DNA of 64,000 nucleotides from Mycosarcoma maydis (Eukaryota > Basidiomycota > Ustilaginomycetes > Ustilaginales), in NCBI RefSeq assembly GCF_000328475.2, contig NC_026484.1, positions 806,001 to 870,000 on the forward strand. The letters are read 5' to 3'. The position numbers were made by a program, and so were the translations under genes. The notes below the pieces were generated by a model. The model made no database searches. It worked only from the letters and a program-made list of their open reading frames with translations, and was not told the DNA's origin. Within the stretch, counting starts at the first letter, position 1, and each line of letters starts with the position of its first letter. This document shows, in pieces, positions 42,901 through 56,875 of this stretch.

Positions 42901-43280
42901 GCTCTTGTGCTTGCATTTCCGGGGGTGGCACAGCTTCTCAGGGCAGAGAAAGAGACGCTAGTCTCGTCCTGTCGGCAATCGAGTTCGTGTCGATCATCTT
43001 GCAACTGACCAAGAAGCTGTGGAGCTTCATGAAACGGTTTCAAGCCGAGGCTGCTGTTCAAGAAGATCGGGCTCGAAATACGTTGACCTTTGAGCGTCGA
43101 GATAGTGTCTAGGGAGGTGCGAGATGCGACGGGTGTATTCGAATCGGAGCGGAGCAGGTCGAGCGACTTGGAGCGCGGGGTGTAGGGTGGCGTGTCATCG
43201 AGGCGAGGCAGAGACACCTGCTTCAAGAGAGCAGTGTGTACGTCAAGGTTGTACAACTGAGTACGGCCATGCGAAGACAT
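39934..43280 (-). CDS. Large disordered Ser/Pro-rich protein, function unknown
   Basis: Two ORFs in different frames are joined by a 98-nt intron (42359-42456) with donor GTGGGT, branch-like GCTGAC 31 bases before the acceptor, and acceptor ACACAG. The exons are 42457-43280 and 39934-42358, together 3249 nt (1082 residues). The start MSSHGRTQLYNLDVHTALLK is a plausible ATG. The sequence is low complexity, rich in Ser, Arg, Pro and Thr, with many SP/TP and RxxS sites (for example RRPPASLLGQSLPIPPRSGR) and no membrane segment or known domain that I can see. It could be a phospho-regulated scaffold. It abuts the repeat island but has ordinary codon use, so it is judged a real gene. Confidence 0.7.
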
Positions 43281-44874
43281 GATGTTGCGAATCTATGGCG
43301 AATCTATGATAAGTGGAGAGAGGAAGGCAAGATTGAAAGAGACAGCGGTGGCATAAGAGATGTAGCGATTGTCAGGAAATGCCCTTGTAAGGGTCCAAAG
43401 GCCACAAGAATGCAGTCGAGGTCTCATTGACACTCTTCCTGGTCAGGTCACGACGGCACAACACTGCGAGCGTCGCTGCAAGGCACAGTCAATGTAGCCT
43501 TGCTGAGGCATTTCTGCTGTGAAAACCAAGGCGCGGCTGTGGATGCGGTCTGGGCTTAATGTGATTGAAGCAAGAAGCAAGCGCCGAGAAGTGGTGTCCA
43601 TTGCAGCGTATCCGTTCGGTGCTCCAACATGAAAGTGGATGTGAGAAAAAAAACCGCAAGAGTGGACCGCTGAGAGGCTTCATATGATCTCTCGAAAAAA
43701 CATCCGAGGTGTCACATGAAGAAGCCGTGGTATGAGTGCGAGCATGATATTCTTTGCTCCTTGCAATGCCAATGCGTCGAAGAATAAGTCGGTTGCGCGG
43801 AAGCTCATTAAGGATCGCAGTGAGTTGCAGCTGTAGTGCAGCTGCAGTTTTGTGGGAGCGAGAAGTGAGTGATAAAAAAAGAGGTAGTTGGGGCCTCAAC
43901 CGCCTTGTGTAAGCGATAGGAAATGTGACGGTTGTTTACAGAAGGTGGAGACTGCAGAGCCCTTGCGCTAAAGACGATGGAGTTACAAGTGTCCCTTTAA
44001 GTGGTTTTGTGGTGTCCACCTGCATTATCGAGACCGGTCAAGACCACCAAGCACGGCGACTCTGCAATTTGCGTGTATATGTAGAGCGACACTGGCGCTT
44101 TCATCGAAACGATGACGCTCATCGTATTTTTAGCTCACGTTGGGTCCGAGCTTGTCGCTACAGCCTCCACGAGCATGATGAACAGCTGCACGAGATGTTT
44201 GAGCTTCATTCACCGACAATTTTGAGCGCATGACGTACAGCACTCAGCTCTATTGTCTTGCAGATGCTGTGCACGACGGCATGGTCAACCGACCAAAACG
44301 CAACGCACACTTGAACCGACAGAGTGGAATCGGTGAACCTTCGGTCAAAGTGGTCGGAAGAGAGGCCGGTCAGCATCGGAGGATGCAAAGGTTTTTGTTT
44401 TGTCGTCCGTTAGGCTGCTAGTGTGGCACGCGATGACAATGTCACGGCCCGTCATTGGACGTAACGCCCAACACCGTGTGGGCGATCGACTAAAAAGTCA
44501 CAATGGCGTGGGTCGATGAAGCAAGTCACATGTGAACAATCACGAATGGTTTCAACGTGCAACCGTTAACGACATCCCCGAATTGTGCGTTTTCGGCACT
44601 TTCGCCGAGGCGTCGCTAGCCCAATCCGACATCGGAACGAGAAATTCGTGATTCGTGATTCGTGATTCGTGATTGCAGACGACACGATCACCGGTTGCGA
44701 CCCAAACTCAGTGACTTCATCTACAGCGAGCTTCATGTTTCACAGCATTCCCAGAGCTGCTGACACTCGACGAAACGCATAAAGCCGATCAACCGGCAGA
44801 GCGCATGTTTCGGTGACATTTCAAGAACCAAAGTACTAGCGCATATTGTGACGTTTTTGTGGACAATGGGTGTT
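43281..44874. other. Intergenic region between the disordered-protein gene and the aldo-keto reductase
   Basis: 1.6 kb with only short unsupported ORFs. Four tandem copies of ATTCGTGATT-type sequence lie at 44644-44674, and another motif copy is near 44538. The rightmost 150 bases are the 3' flank of the reductase. Confidence 0.4.
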
Positions 44875-46329
44875 TTAGTCCTGAGCAGCCTGCACCTTGT
44901 CGTTGTTGGTGGGGTTGTTGGCCTCGAAAATGTCGTACGAGGGGACGACGAGGTCAGACTGGTCGCAGACCTTCTTGGGAGTCTGTGCGAGAGCGCCCTT
45001 CTCGAGCTGATCGAGCTCCTCAGCGGAGAGGTCGATGAGCTTAATGTTGTTCTCGATACGAGCAGGGGTGACCGACTTGGGCAGGGGGTTGCAGCCACGA
45101 GCAACCTGCCACGAAATGAGAACATTGGCACCCTGAACACCGTGTTTCTTGGCGATCTCGTCGACGACGCTGAGAGAAGCCTGGCTTGCACCAGTGGAGC
45201 CTAGAGGCGAGTAAGCCTGGGGAAGGATGTCTTGCTTCTTGAGCCAGCCGACCAGTTCGGGCTGCGGGAAGGTGAAGGAAAGCTCTACCTGGTTGACGAC
45301 TGGCTTGATGCGACACGACTTGAGGAGTTCTTTGGTGCGGCGAATGGAAAAGTTCGAGATACCAATGTTCTTTACGATGCCCTCGTCGACAAGCTTCTCG
45401 AGCTCAGCCCAGACCTTGACAAAGTTTTCGGTGGTCTCGAGGTCGAGGAGGTGCTTGCCCGTAGCGGGGTCCTTCTTGGAGTCGCGGGGGAGCTGGCCAG
45501 CGGGGACATCCTCGGGGACGAAAGCAATGTTCCAGTGCATGAGGTACAGGTCGAGGTACTTGACATCGAGCTTGTCGAGTGTGTCCTGGACAGCTTGGCG
45601 GACATGGTTGTGGTGGAATTCGAAGAGCTTGGAGGTAATCCAGATTTCCTCACGCGGAACACCGGAAAGCTTGATACCCTCACCGACCTCGTCCTCGTTC
45701 TGTCAGCAAGACGTTTCGAGAATGAGGGACGGAAATATAGGAAGAGAAGAAAGGGAGGAAGAACACAAGACGGATTAACGTCAGATACATCGGTACGATA
45801 TGGTAAGCAGGAAGGCACTAAGTGCTTGTAGAGGAGTACGTACCTGGTAGCCCCATGCGCAGTCTGCGAGCACCAGTTCGGATAGGCAGGAGCGATCGGA
45901 TGGAGGTCAGTTCTTGGTCCGCCAAGGGAGCGGGAGTCGAAGCAGGAGCGCCTTTTGGTGTCTTGCGCATTGCTGTTTCAAAGAAACTCACCAATGTGAC
46001 GGTAGCCGGACTTGAGGGCATGGCAGACAGCATCACGCACCTCACCCTTAGGCGATTGCCAGGTACCCAGACCGACCGAGGGGATTGAGGCACCAGAATT
46101 GAGCTTGAAGTGAGTGGCAGGCCTGCGTTGAATTGAACAAAGCGGACAAGCCAGACGAGCAATAAGAGGAAGCCGAGGCGCAAGGCAGGAATGTGAGAAA
46201 GGTCAGTGTCTGGTGAGTTGACTCAACAAGCGCATGATGAGCAGCAGCAACGCTTTTGAGGAGAGACGGGCTGACCATCTGCTGCGATTGTGTGGGCAAG
46301 ACCTACTTGAACTTGATTGAAACTTACAT
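44875..46329 (-). CDS. Aldo-keto reductase, four exons with split start codon
   Basis: NADPH-dependent reductase of 325 residues. Exons: 46328-46329 (the A and T of the start codon), 45992-46122, 45844-45863 and 44875-45699, with donors GTAAGT, GTGAGT, GTACGT and acceptors CGCAG, CGCAG, GACAG. Splicing gives [24 protein letters not shown], then [20 protein letters not shown]. The catalytic tetrad is complete: Asp and Tyr from the 20-nt exon, Lys in SKLFEF, His in LYLMHWN. GISNFS, the PLPKS phosphate-binding loop and the usual C-terminal loop are also present. The family includes yeast Gcy1/Ypr1 and xylose reductases; the substrate is not predictable. Without the micro-exon two catalytic residues would be missing, which supports the model. 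Confidence 0.85.
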
Positions 46330-46799
46330 TGTGGCAAATGACGTGATACTGCGAGACGAAAGGATGGTGGCTGGGATGATCGGATGATGCGAAGAAGAGG
46401 CAAGTTTATATAGACCGACAGCTAAGGCGGGCGCACGAGCGGTGGGGACAAATTGACCCCGACGGATGTTCCGAGTGAGCGTGCCACTGAACGTGCCACT
46501 GAGCTTGCCGATGAGTGAGTGATGACGGCGGTGATGGCCAAAACCAGCTGGACGGAGGCGCCGAACGCGCGGGGAAGGCCAAAAGAGCCAAAAGTTAGCC
46601 AAGACCGGTCATGTTTGATCCCTATCCAAAGCCGACACTCACGACTGTGCTCTTCTGTGCCGCGATGCAGCTCTTCATCACATCTTCCAACCGCCTGGCA
46701 CAATCACGAATCATGAATTTGTCGACGTAAGATTTGCGAGAGATTCAAGATTGCCGGGCACACGACGCATCCAACGCCCGGCGTGTTTGTTGAATGTTT

Positions 46800-46844
<45 letters not shown>

Positions 46845-47657
46845 CTTCAGTGCCTGTTGGCAGGTTCAGTTGCAGGCATCCCAACGACACGAATCAACCC
46901 AAACCACGAATGTGTCGCCTCTCTTTCGCTACTCTAGTCCTGGGGGCGACAATCTTTGGGTCATTCGTAATTACCTGTGCAACGCACGGTTTCCACCCTC
47001 CACCACGGCGATATTGCGCAGGTTCGGTCGATCACAGTGCACCGACATTCGTTGACGCATAAGCACGAGGAACCGACCAACCAGCTCAATCATGAATGAC
47101 CACCAAAATTCGCAGCACATGCCGAGATTTGCCTTTGTTCTGATCGCTCGTGAATCTGCAAGATGCGGAAAGATCTCTGAGAAGAACTCACAGACTCGTG
47201 ACTGGGCACGCGAAAACTTACGAGGCAGCTGGCAGCTACAGCTCGAGACCGGTGACTTCTCCGCAATGCAGACATTGCCGGCCACGCGCAGTCGGCAATC
47301 TCTTGAATTTCTTTTCTTTTCTTTTCGCTGCAAAGTATTAATATCGTAATCACGAATCGTGAATGTTGCATCGCGAAGTCCGATGCACCAGACCCAACCA
47401 AGCAAAAACGGTAAAACAAGTGACCGAGCCACTTCTCTCATCTCGGCTCTGTCTTGCGCGTATCCGTCACTCAAAGATGTCAATTCGAGCGTCCTTGGTT
47501 GCAGCTCGAATGCTACTACAAACAGACACGACGCAGGACATGAACCTATCCAAGATTTTTCCTCGAGGGTCGTCAAACAAGAGTAGGTTGATTTGAGTTT
47601 TGGGACCCGAGGCGAAAAAAAGACTTTCGATACAAAACGGATCTGCTTTTTGCCTTT
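46330..47657. other. Aldo-keto reductase promoter and hexokinase 3' flank
   Basis: No supported gene. A CT microsatellite is at 46802-46842, and dispersed-motif copies are near 46705 and 47348. ORFs crossing the CT tract (46751-47062) are translations of the repeat. Confidence 0.4.
46802..46842. repeat. (TC)20 microsatellite
   Basis: Perfect dinucleotide tract of about 40 bases on the plus strand, about 480 bases upstream of the aldo-keto reductase start. Confidence 0.9.
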
Positions 47658-49522
47658 TTACACATCGGCGTACTTGCCCTCCTCCTTGCGTGCCTTGGTC
47701 ATGGCAGCAATGATGGCCGATCCTACACCCGAACCGTCTTCAGCCTGGTAGGTGCGAATGTTGCGCCCCTTTTCGCCAAAGATATCCTCGAGCGCCTGGT
47801 GCAAGCGGTCGGCGAATCCAGGATATTTAGAGTAGAGCGAACCGTCGGCACCCACACCGCATCCCTTGTCCAGGTAACCCATCTTGGTTACCAGCGCAGC
47901 GATACCGCACGAGCTCAGACGCGCCGATCGTGTACCGATGAGTTTGGCCAGCTTGCGGAAGAATTGCCTCTCCTCGATCGTAGTGTCGATACCAAAGAAG
48001 TGTGTAAACAGACCGGTCACAGTCAAAAGCTCGTCCGTAGGGTCGGATTCAATCAACGACAGGAAGGCCGTGTCGAAGGCGTTGGTCTTTTCCAGCTTGT
48101 ACGTGTTCTGGCCCAAGAAGAGCGTACCCTCGTCGATCAGGTCGCAGATGCACAGTCGGAAAATCTCGCCCAGGTAGAGACCGGCGATCATCTTTTCATA
48201 CGACTGCTCGTGTGGCTTGTTCGAGTGAAGGTCAATGTGTTCGTCGTACTTGGTTCGGATCTCGGCCATGTGCTCGTGCTGAAACGAGTCAAAGGCGCCG
48301 TACTCGCAGTTGATGGCCATGTCCTCTTCCTCGGGGAGGCCGAGGTGCTTGATCTTGGGAATGTCCTTCATGTGCTCCATGTAGGCGGCGTTACAGCCGG
48401 TACCAAAGATGCAGGCGATCCTGGTTTCGCGGTTGACATAGTTAGAGGCGATGAGCGTTCCGGTGGTATCGTTGATGATCGAGACCATCTTGACAGGCAA
48501 ATTGAACTTGTCAAGCGATTTGCGGAACATGGCAGCGCAGTCGCGGCCTTCGGTGTTGGGGTTGCCGAAGCCTTTGGTCCATCGGACGAGCTTGCCATGA
48601 TCGATTTTGTCCTGCTCCATCGGGTAGCTGAAGGTGAATCCGAGCGCAAGCTCCTCTTCAAGGATGACGTCGCCGTTTTGGTCGCCAAAGTGGTCCTTGA
48701 TGAAAGTGGCCAAGCAGTCGGCACAAAAGTCAAAGAGTTCCTGACCTTCGGTCTGCTTCTGCTCCTCTGTGAGACGGAATTTGGACTGTGTAATCTCGAA
48801 CTTTCCGGCGCCCTTGAGAACAACGTGGCAGACACGCAAGTTGGTGCCACCGAGGTCAAGAGCGAGGTAAGAGCCGACCTCGTCACCGGTGGGCCAGCCA
48901 AAGACATAGGCAGGGAGCATGGGCACGGTCTGACCATCCTTCTGAAGACCCTCCTCAAGGACTCCGACGAAACGATCGGTGATCATGCGCAGACGCTGAG
49001 GCGTGATGGTGAAGAGCTTCTCGAAACGCTCGTAGGTCTGCTTGAGCTGTTCCTCGTGCGCATGTGGGTTTTCCTCGTGCTTGTGGGAACTGGTGTGCCA
49101 TGAGGCGATCTGTTTGGTGAGCGAGGATTTGACGAGAGAATTGAGCGTCAGCGCTGCACGCTCCACACACAGTGAGAGACTAGCTTGGAGGAGGTACGAC
49201 ATTGTAACGATAGGCGAGAAAAAAAAGGAGGATAACAAAGTAGGCGAAGAGAGTGACCAGATGGTTGGTGTTTCGAGGGAGCAAGTCGAGATGGCAAGGC
49301 CAATAGAAGTGCAGTTGAACGATCGCAGCTCGTGCTGATCGGCTCAAGAAAGAGGCGCGTAGAAGTGGCAGAGGTGGACTGTGCGGCAGGGGAAAAGAGG
49401 GCAACGACCAGCTAGCTAGTACTCACATGAGTTTCGAGCTTCTCGGTACCAGAGCCTCGACGCTTACTGGCAAGCGAGATGGAGCCGCGGCGGCTGCTGC
49501 CTTTTTCGGAAGAGAACGACAT
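47658..49522 (-). CDS. Hexokinase
   Basis: ATP-dependent hexose kinase. The main exon contains LALDLGGTNLRV (phosphate 1), FTFSYPMEQ, the sugar-binding INDTTGTLIAS region, FGTGCNAAYME and the C-terminal GSGVGSAIIAA adenosine motif. Two 5' models exist. The simple one starts at 49202 (MSYLLQASLS). The preferred one uses an upstream exon 49427-49522 (32 codons, donor GTGAGT) joined to 49109 after acceptor AAACAG, giving 515 residues and an N-terminus with two RRGS sites. Yeast Hxk2 has a comparable RKGS phosphorylation site near its start, controlling nuclear shuttling, and the main exon from IASWHTSSH onward aligns with the family. The 317-nt first intron is long for this genome, so the 5' end needs cDNA support. 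Confidence 0.88.
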
Positions 49523-51096
49523 GCTTTGAGCAGAGAAAAAGTGTTGACAGCCGAGAGTTCCAAGAGATCGAAAGGTGAAATCGAAAGAAACGGAGCTGAG
49601 AGGTAGAGCGTGAATGATAAGCTTGTTGAGACGAAGACTGCTGAGCGCAGCATCAATCAAGAATCGTGAATATTCGCCGATGAAAGGCGAGTGATGGAAC
49701 AGAGGCAGAAAGAGCAAGACAGAAACGCAAGTGAGTGAGCAAAAGCGCGATGTGCTTGTGTGATGACGGATGGAGCGTCTCGCCGCCTGTAGAATGCTGA
49801 ATGAGCAGCTGATCGGAGCGAGACGATCAGGTGAGTTTCATCGAGACTTACAGCACTGGTCTGCTACTCTTGGCTGAACAAGAGAACGAAGGAAGAGCGA
49901 GGCAACGCAACGAACCACGGTGTGCGAGATGGTTGCGCACTAAAGGGAACACGGGACAAGCGTAATGGAAGAGTTGTCACCCAAAGGTGCGAGAGCTGAA
50001 CAGCCCTCAGGGTGCAATCACTTTAATCAAATTCACTCACATCTCGCCTAGCCAGAAAAAAAACAAACAGCAGCAACAGCAGCAACAGCAGCGCGCCACA
50101 GAGGGTGCACTGATCAATCGATTTACACTGCTCACTCATCCAATCGTGAATCTCACTACCTCACTCACCCCACGCCACTCCCTCACTCAATTCACGATTC
50201 GTGATTAATATTCGTGATTCGTGATTGTGATTACGGTGTGACGGATCGGCAAGCGCAATTCACGATTCTGCGACTTGTGACTCACGACTGAAGCGCTCGC
50301 TGATTTTCCATTCACGATTCGATTCATGAGATCACAGTCATGATCCACGAATCGTGTGCGCATTCACGATTTGACAACTGCTCTTCCTCCACACTCAAGC
50401 TCGTGACTGTAGTTGGGAGCATATACACAGCAGCCACATGAGCTGCTTACACACCGATCATGATACGGCTCATGCATACAGCGCCATCTTGAGAGATCGA
50501 GCAAGATCAGAAACGTCGGAACACGTCGATGACTGGACTGCCACGTGTGACTGACTGGATTTCCAAAACGCTTTTCTTCTGGTTCATGGCAGACGGGTTC
50601 GCAGGTGGTGGATCGGTGGAATCTCGGTAGAGCGTCCAACATCAACTAAGTTCGTGCTTGGTTCACTCAATTCTCACATTCCCTTTGTCACTGCAAACTC
50701 CCCCCACAAAAAATTCTCTCTGCTTTGCAACCCCCCACTGATGATCCCCGCTTTCCGAAACGCACGTCTAGGATCAAAAAGCCCAAAAAGTCACGAGTCT
50801 CGCCGAGGATTCTCCCTCTTGCGTCTCATCTCTTGATTTACTCGTGGTGTTCTTTTGCATTCAGTGAAACCACAAGCTGACACCATCTCACCACACACAG
50901 TCACTTATCCAATGTACAACACATCCACATCCACATCCACATCCAGCCTCAGTAGCTTTGGCATGCAAACATATTCCCTTCTAGTATATTGTGTCCGATA
51001 TTGCGACCGACATGGTACAGCGACGCATGCAAAGCGTGCATGTGTCTGAACGTCCTGAATGTTTGCGGGCGACACGCGCGCGTGCTGACGCCCCAT
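49523..51096. promoter_or_regulatory. Hexokinase promoter and UGM 3' flank
   Basis: 1.5 kb. It holds a CAG/CAA run at 50064-50092, a dense cluster of the dispersed motif at 50142-50370 (six or more copies), and a (CCACAT)n tract near 50922-50945. No gene is supported; the ORF at 50364-50645 has no signature. Confidence 0.45.
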
Positions 51097-54219
<3,123 letters not shown>

Positions 54220-56565
54220 ATGACTGGCATCGCGATCGCCGATGTTGGCTGCATTTCGAAACGCATCAAGGCGTGCTGTCGTCGAGCAAAGCTCTTCAGT
54301 ACCGACGAGATCCTCCTCAGCCCACCGCAGCAATTGGCACACGTGTTGCGCATATCCCAAGCAGATGCCGATCTGCTTCTTCTCCAAGTGGCCACGGCAT
54401 CTGCTCCACCTCCCATCTCGGTACTCGATGCGCTCAATGGCAAGCTTCCTGCTACCAACCTGGACCAGAACTTCTTTGACGCCGTCGCAGCTGCTGACGA
54501 TGACGACGACGACAATGATGATGACGATGACAAAGCCGATTCCGGTTCGGCCGACGCTTCAGACACGAGCGATGCGGATGATCAACATCTCAACGACGCA
54601 AGGTTTGCATCGTCTTGCATCGTGCCCCCAACACAGGGGTACGATGGCAACTTTCCCGGCGCACAATGCTTTGTCTACGATTCCGATGCCGGCTCGGACA
54701 GTGATGCACGCAGTAGCATCGACGCTGTGATGCACGAAGATATCGAGCTACCGTCCACCTTTTGCCGTCCACAAACACCACAAACCCACGATGTTGCCCG
54801 TGACGAGCATCATGATGGGTATCTTTGCGATCCCAAAGTTGACCACGCCTCGGTCGCCAGAGACGTCTTATCGCTCGGACGCCAACGACATGTATTCTCA
54901 AGCGGCTCCCGAGAGCTCGACGACCTGCTAGGCGGTGGGGTGCGTTCCGCTGTGCTCACCGAGCTCGTCGGTGAAAGCGGCTCTGGTAAGACCCAGATGG
55001 CTATCCAAGTTTGCACTTATGCCGCTCTCGGCTTGGTTCCGCTGAGCCAAGCTGACGATCACGACAAGGGCAACAACACATTTCAATCCAGGACTTTCGT
55101 ACGAGACCCGATACACGCTTCGACCAAAGACGACACACTAAGCGACATTCTGCAGAGCTACGGCATGGAGCCCTCGATTGGATCTCACCGCGGTATGGGC
55201 GCGTGCTACATCACATCTGGTGGCGAGCGCGCAGCGCATTCGATCGTGAACCGAGCTCTGGAACTTGCAAGCTTTGCTATCAACGAACGCTTTGATCGCG
55301 TCTATCCGGTCTGCGATCCTACACAAAGCTCGCAGGACGCCGATGGGCGCCGCGACGCATTGCTGGCCAAGGCACAGCAGCTTGGTCGTCGACAAGCGCT
55401 TGCCAACTTGCACATAGCCTGCGTCGCTGATGTCGAGGCATTGGAGCATGCTCTCAAGTACAGTTTGCCTGGCTTGATTCGTCGATTGTGGTCGAGTAAG
55501 CGTCAGTCGGGCGTATCGCGCGAGATTGGCGTTGTGGTGGTAGACAATCTTCCAGCGCTTTTCCAGCAAGATCAAGCGGCAGCGAGCGATATCGACTCGC
55601 TCTTCCAACGCTCAAAGATGCTAGTCGAGATCGCGGATGCGCTCAAGCGTATCAGTGCTGTACAATGGCGTGGCGCTTCAGATTGTGGTTCCTCTGCAGG
55701 TAGAGCGGTGCTGGTGCTGAACCACGTCAGCGATGCGTTTGGAATCGACAAGCAGATTGCACGGCGCTTCGTATTCGACTCGGCGCACCGCATCCGAACG
55801 CGTCGGTCTCATTTTGCACGCAACGATCCTGGCACATCAAGTCAAGCGCCAACCTCGGCATTCAGCGGTGGCACTGGATCGGCGTTACCCGACCAGCCGC
55901 TAGCGATGGATGTGGCTAGCCAGACTGCGTTCACCAGCGGGCTGCTCGCCTCGATCGCGCCTACGCTGGCGGAAGCGGTTGGCGCACGCGAGCTCGACTC
56001 GGCGTGCGCTTCCAACGATGTGCCGCTCCGCACACTTGAAGCACGCACTGCACAGCTCGGTCAGACCTGGAGCAACCTGATCAATGTGCGCGTGTTTCTG
56101 TCCAAAACGCGCGCCAGGATATGCATGCGCGACGATCAGGCACCAGCATGCGAGCCAGTGCGCCAAAACACCAATCAACGTGGTACGGCGAGCAAGTCGC
56201 TCATGAATACGGTGCGCAAAGCGGCGGTGGTCATCAATCCATTTGGCGCAACCATGTTAGACGTCGGCGTCGACAAGAGCGCGCTGAGACAGCTACGGTT
56301 TGTCATTACGCCGCGCAAAGCGGTGCATGTGCTGAATGCGTATCCATCGACAGTGATGCATGCCATGCATGCGACCGCTGACAGCACGCCCGCTCCAGAG
56401 TCACAGCAGCAACAGCGCGCAGCAGAGCGCCACCCAGCGGAGCAAGAGGACGCCGATCAAGACCTCTTCGGAGAAGCGCTGCAAGAGCATCACTGGCTAG
56501 CCATCGACGAGCTCCAATCGCACACCACCGCGCGTCCGACTTCCCGAGCCGCCCAAGCTGGCTGA
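54220..56565 (+). CDS. rec2: Rec2, Rad51-paralogue recombination protein
   Basis: 781 residues in a single exon, the same length I recall for U. maydis Rec2. A RecA-type core is present. Walker A, GESGSGKT, is near residue 251, preceded by FSSGSRELDDLLGGGV, the canonical Rad51-family lead-in. Walker B, EIGVVVVDNLPALF, is near 435. VLVLNHVSDAF follows in the position of the family's conserved Asn-rich strand. An N-terminal helix-hairpin-like region is followed by a run of Asp (about residues 89-105). Long inserts lie between Walker A and B and in the C-terminal third (poly-Gln near 730). Rec2 acts with Rad51 and Brh2 in homologous recombination and double-strand-break repair. The inserts make it much larger than animal XRCC3 or yeast Rad57, but the ATPase residues look intact. 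Confidence 0.88.
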   Translation: MTGIAIADVGCISKRIKACCRRAKLFSTDEILLSPPQQLAHVLRISQADADLLLLQVATASAPPPISVLDALNGKLPATNLDQNFFDAVAAADDDDDDNDDDDDKADSGSADASDTSDADDQHLNDARFASSCIVPPTQGYDGNFPGAQCFVYDSDAGSDSDARSSIDAVMHEDIELPSTFCRPQTPQTHDVARDEHHDGYLCDPKVDHASVARDVLSLGRQRHVFSSGSRELDDLLGGGVRSAVLTELVGESGSGKTQMAIQVCTYAALGLVPLSQADDHDKGNNTFQSRTFVRDPIHASTKDDTLSDILQSYGMEPSIGSHRGMGACYITSGGERAAHSIVNRALELASFAINERFDRVYPVCDPTQSSQDADGRRDALLAKAQQLGRRQALANLHIACVADVEALEHALKYSLPGLIRRLWSSKRQSGVSREIGVVVVDNLPALFQQDQAAASDIDSLFQRSKMLVEIADALKRISAVQWRGASDCGSSAGRAVLVLNHVSDAFGIDKQIARRFVFDSAHRIRTRRSHFARNDPGTSSQAPTSAFSGGTGSALPDQPLAMDVASQTAFTSGLLASIAPTLAEAVGARELDSACASNDVPLRTLEARTAQLGQTWSNLINVRVFLSKTRARICMRDDQAPACEPVRQNTNQRGTASKSLMNTVRKAAVVINPFGATMLDVGVDKSALRQLRFVITPRKAVHVLNAYPSTVMHAMHATADSTPAPESQQQQRAAERHPAEQEDADQDLFGEALQEHHWLAIDELQSHTTARPTSRAAQAG

Positions 56566-56875
56566 GTGAAAGATTGACTGAGTCATCTCACGTCTGCGAT
56601 CCAGAATCCTTCGTATTTCTACACACATCACAGGATCGTGTTCGTATTCGCGATCATATCGTACACAACTCAAGTTATTGACGTTGAAATGCATTCGTGA
56701 TTCACGCTTGTAGCATGCTAGACGCGAGGCAAGTCTCTTTGGCGCTCATGTTTAAGCTGGCACAGGCACGAGCGTCGATTCGGGAAAATGGAAAAAAGGA
56801 AGAACGGCACCAAGATTGACTGTGTTTAAGTTGAGAGCAAATCGACAACAGTGAAGCATGCTACAAGTTGTCGAG
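56566..56875. other. Convergent 3' flanks of Rec2 and CSE1
   Basis: 310 bases between two facing stop codons with one dispersed-motif copy (near 56696). No gene is present. Confidence 0.5.

Noticed and set aside
46751..47062. ORFs with a Ser-Leu run
   Set aside because: Caused by the TC microsatellite; no start context or continuation.
47799..49103. 434-codon ORF antisense to hexokinase
   Set aside because: It mirrors the hexokinase exon codon by codon, and its composition (Val/Glu/Leu rich, without motifs) is the usual antisense shadow in GC-rich coding DNA.
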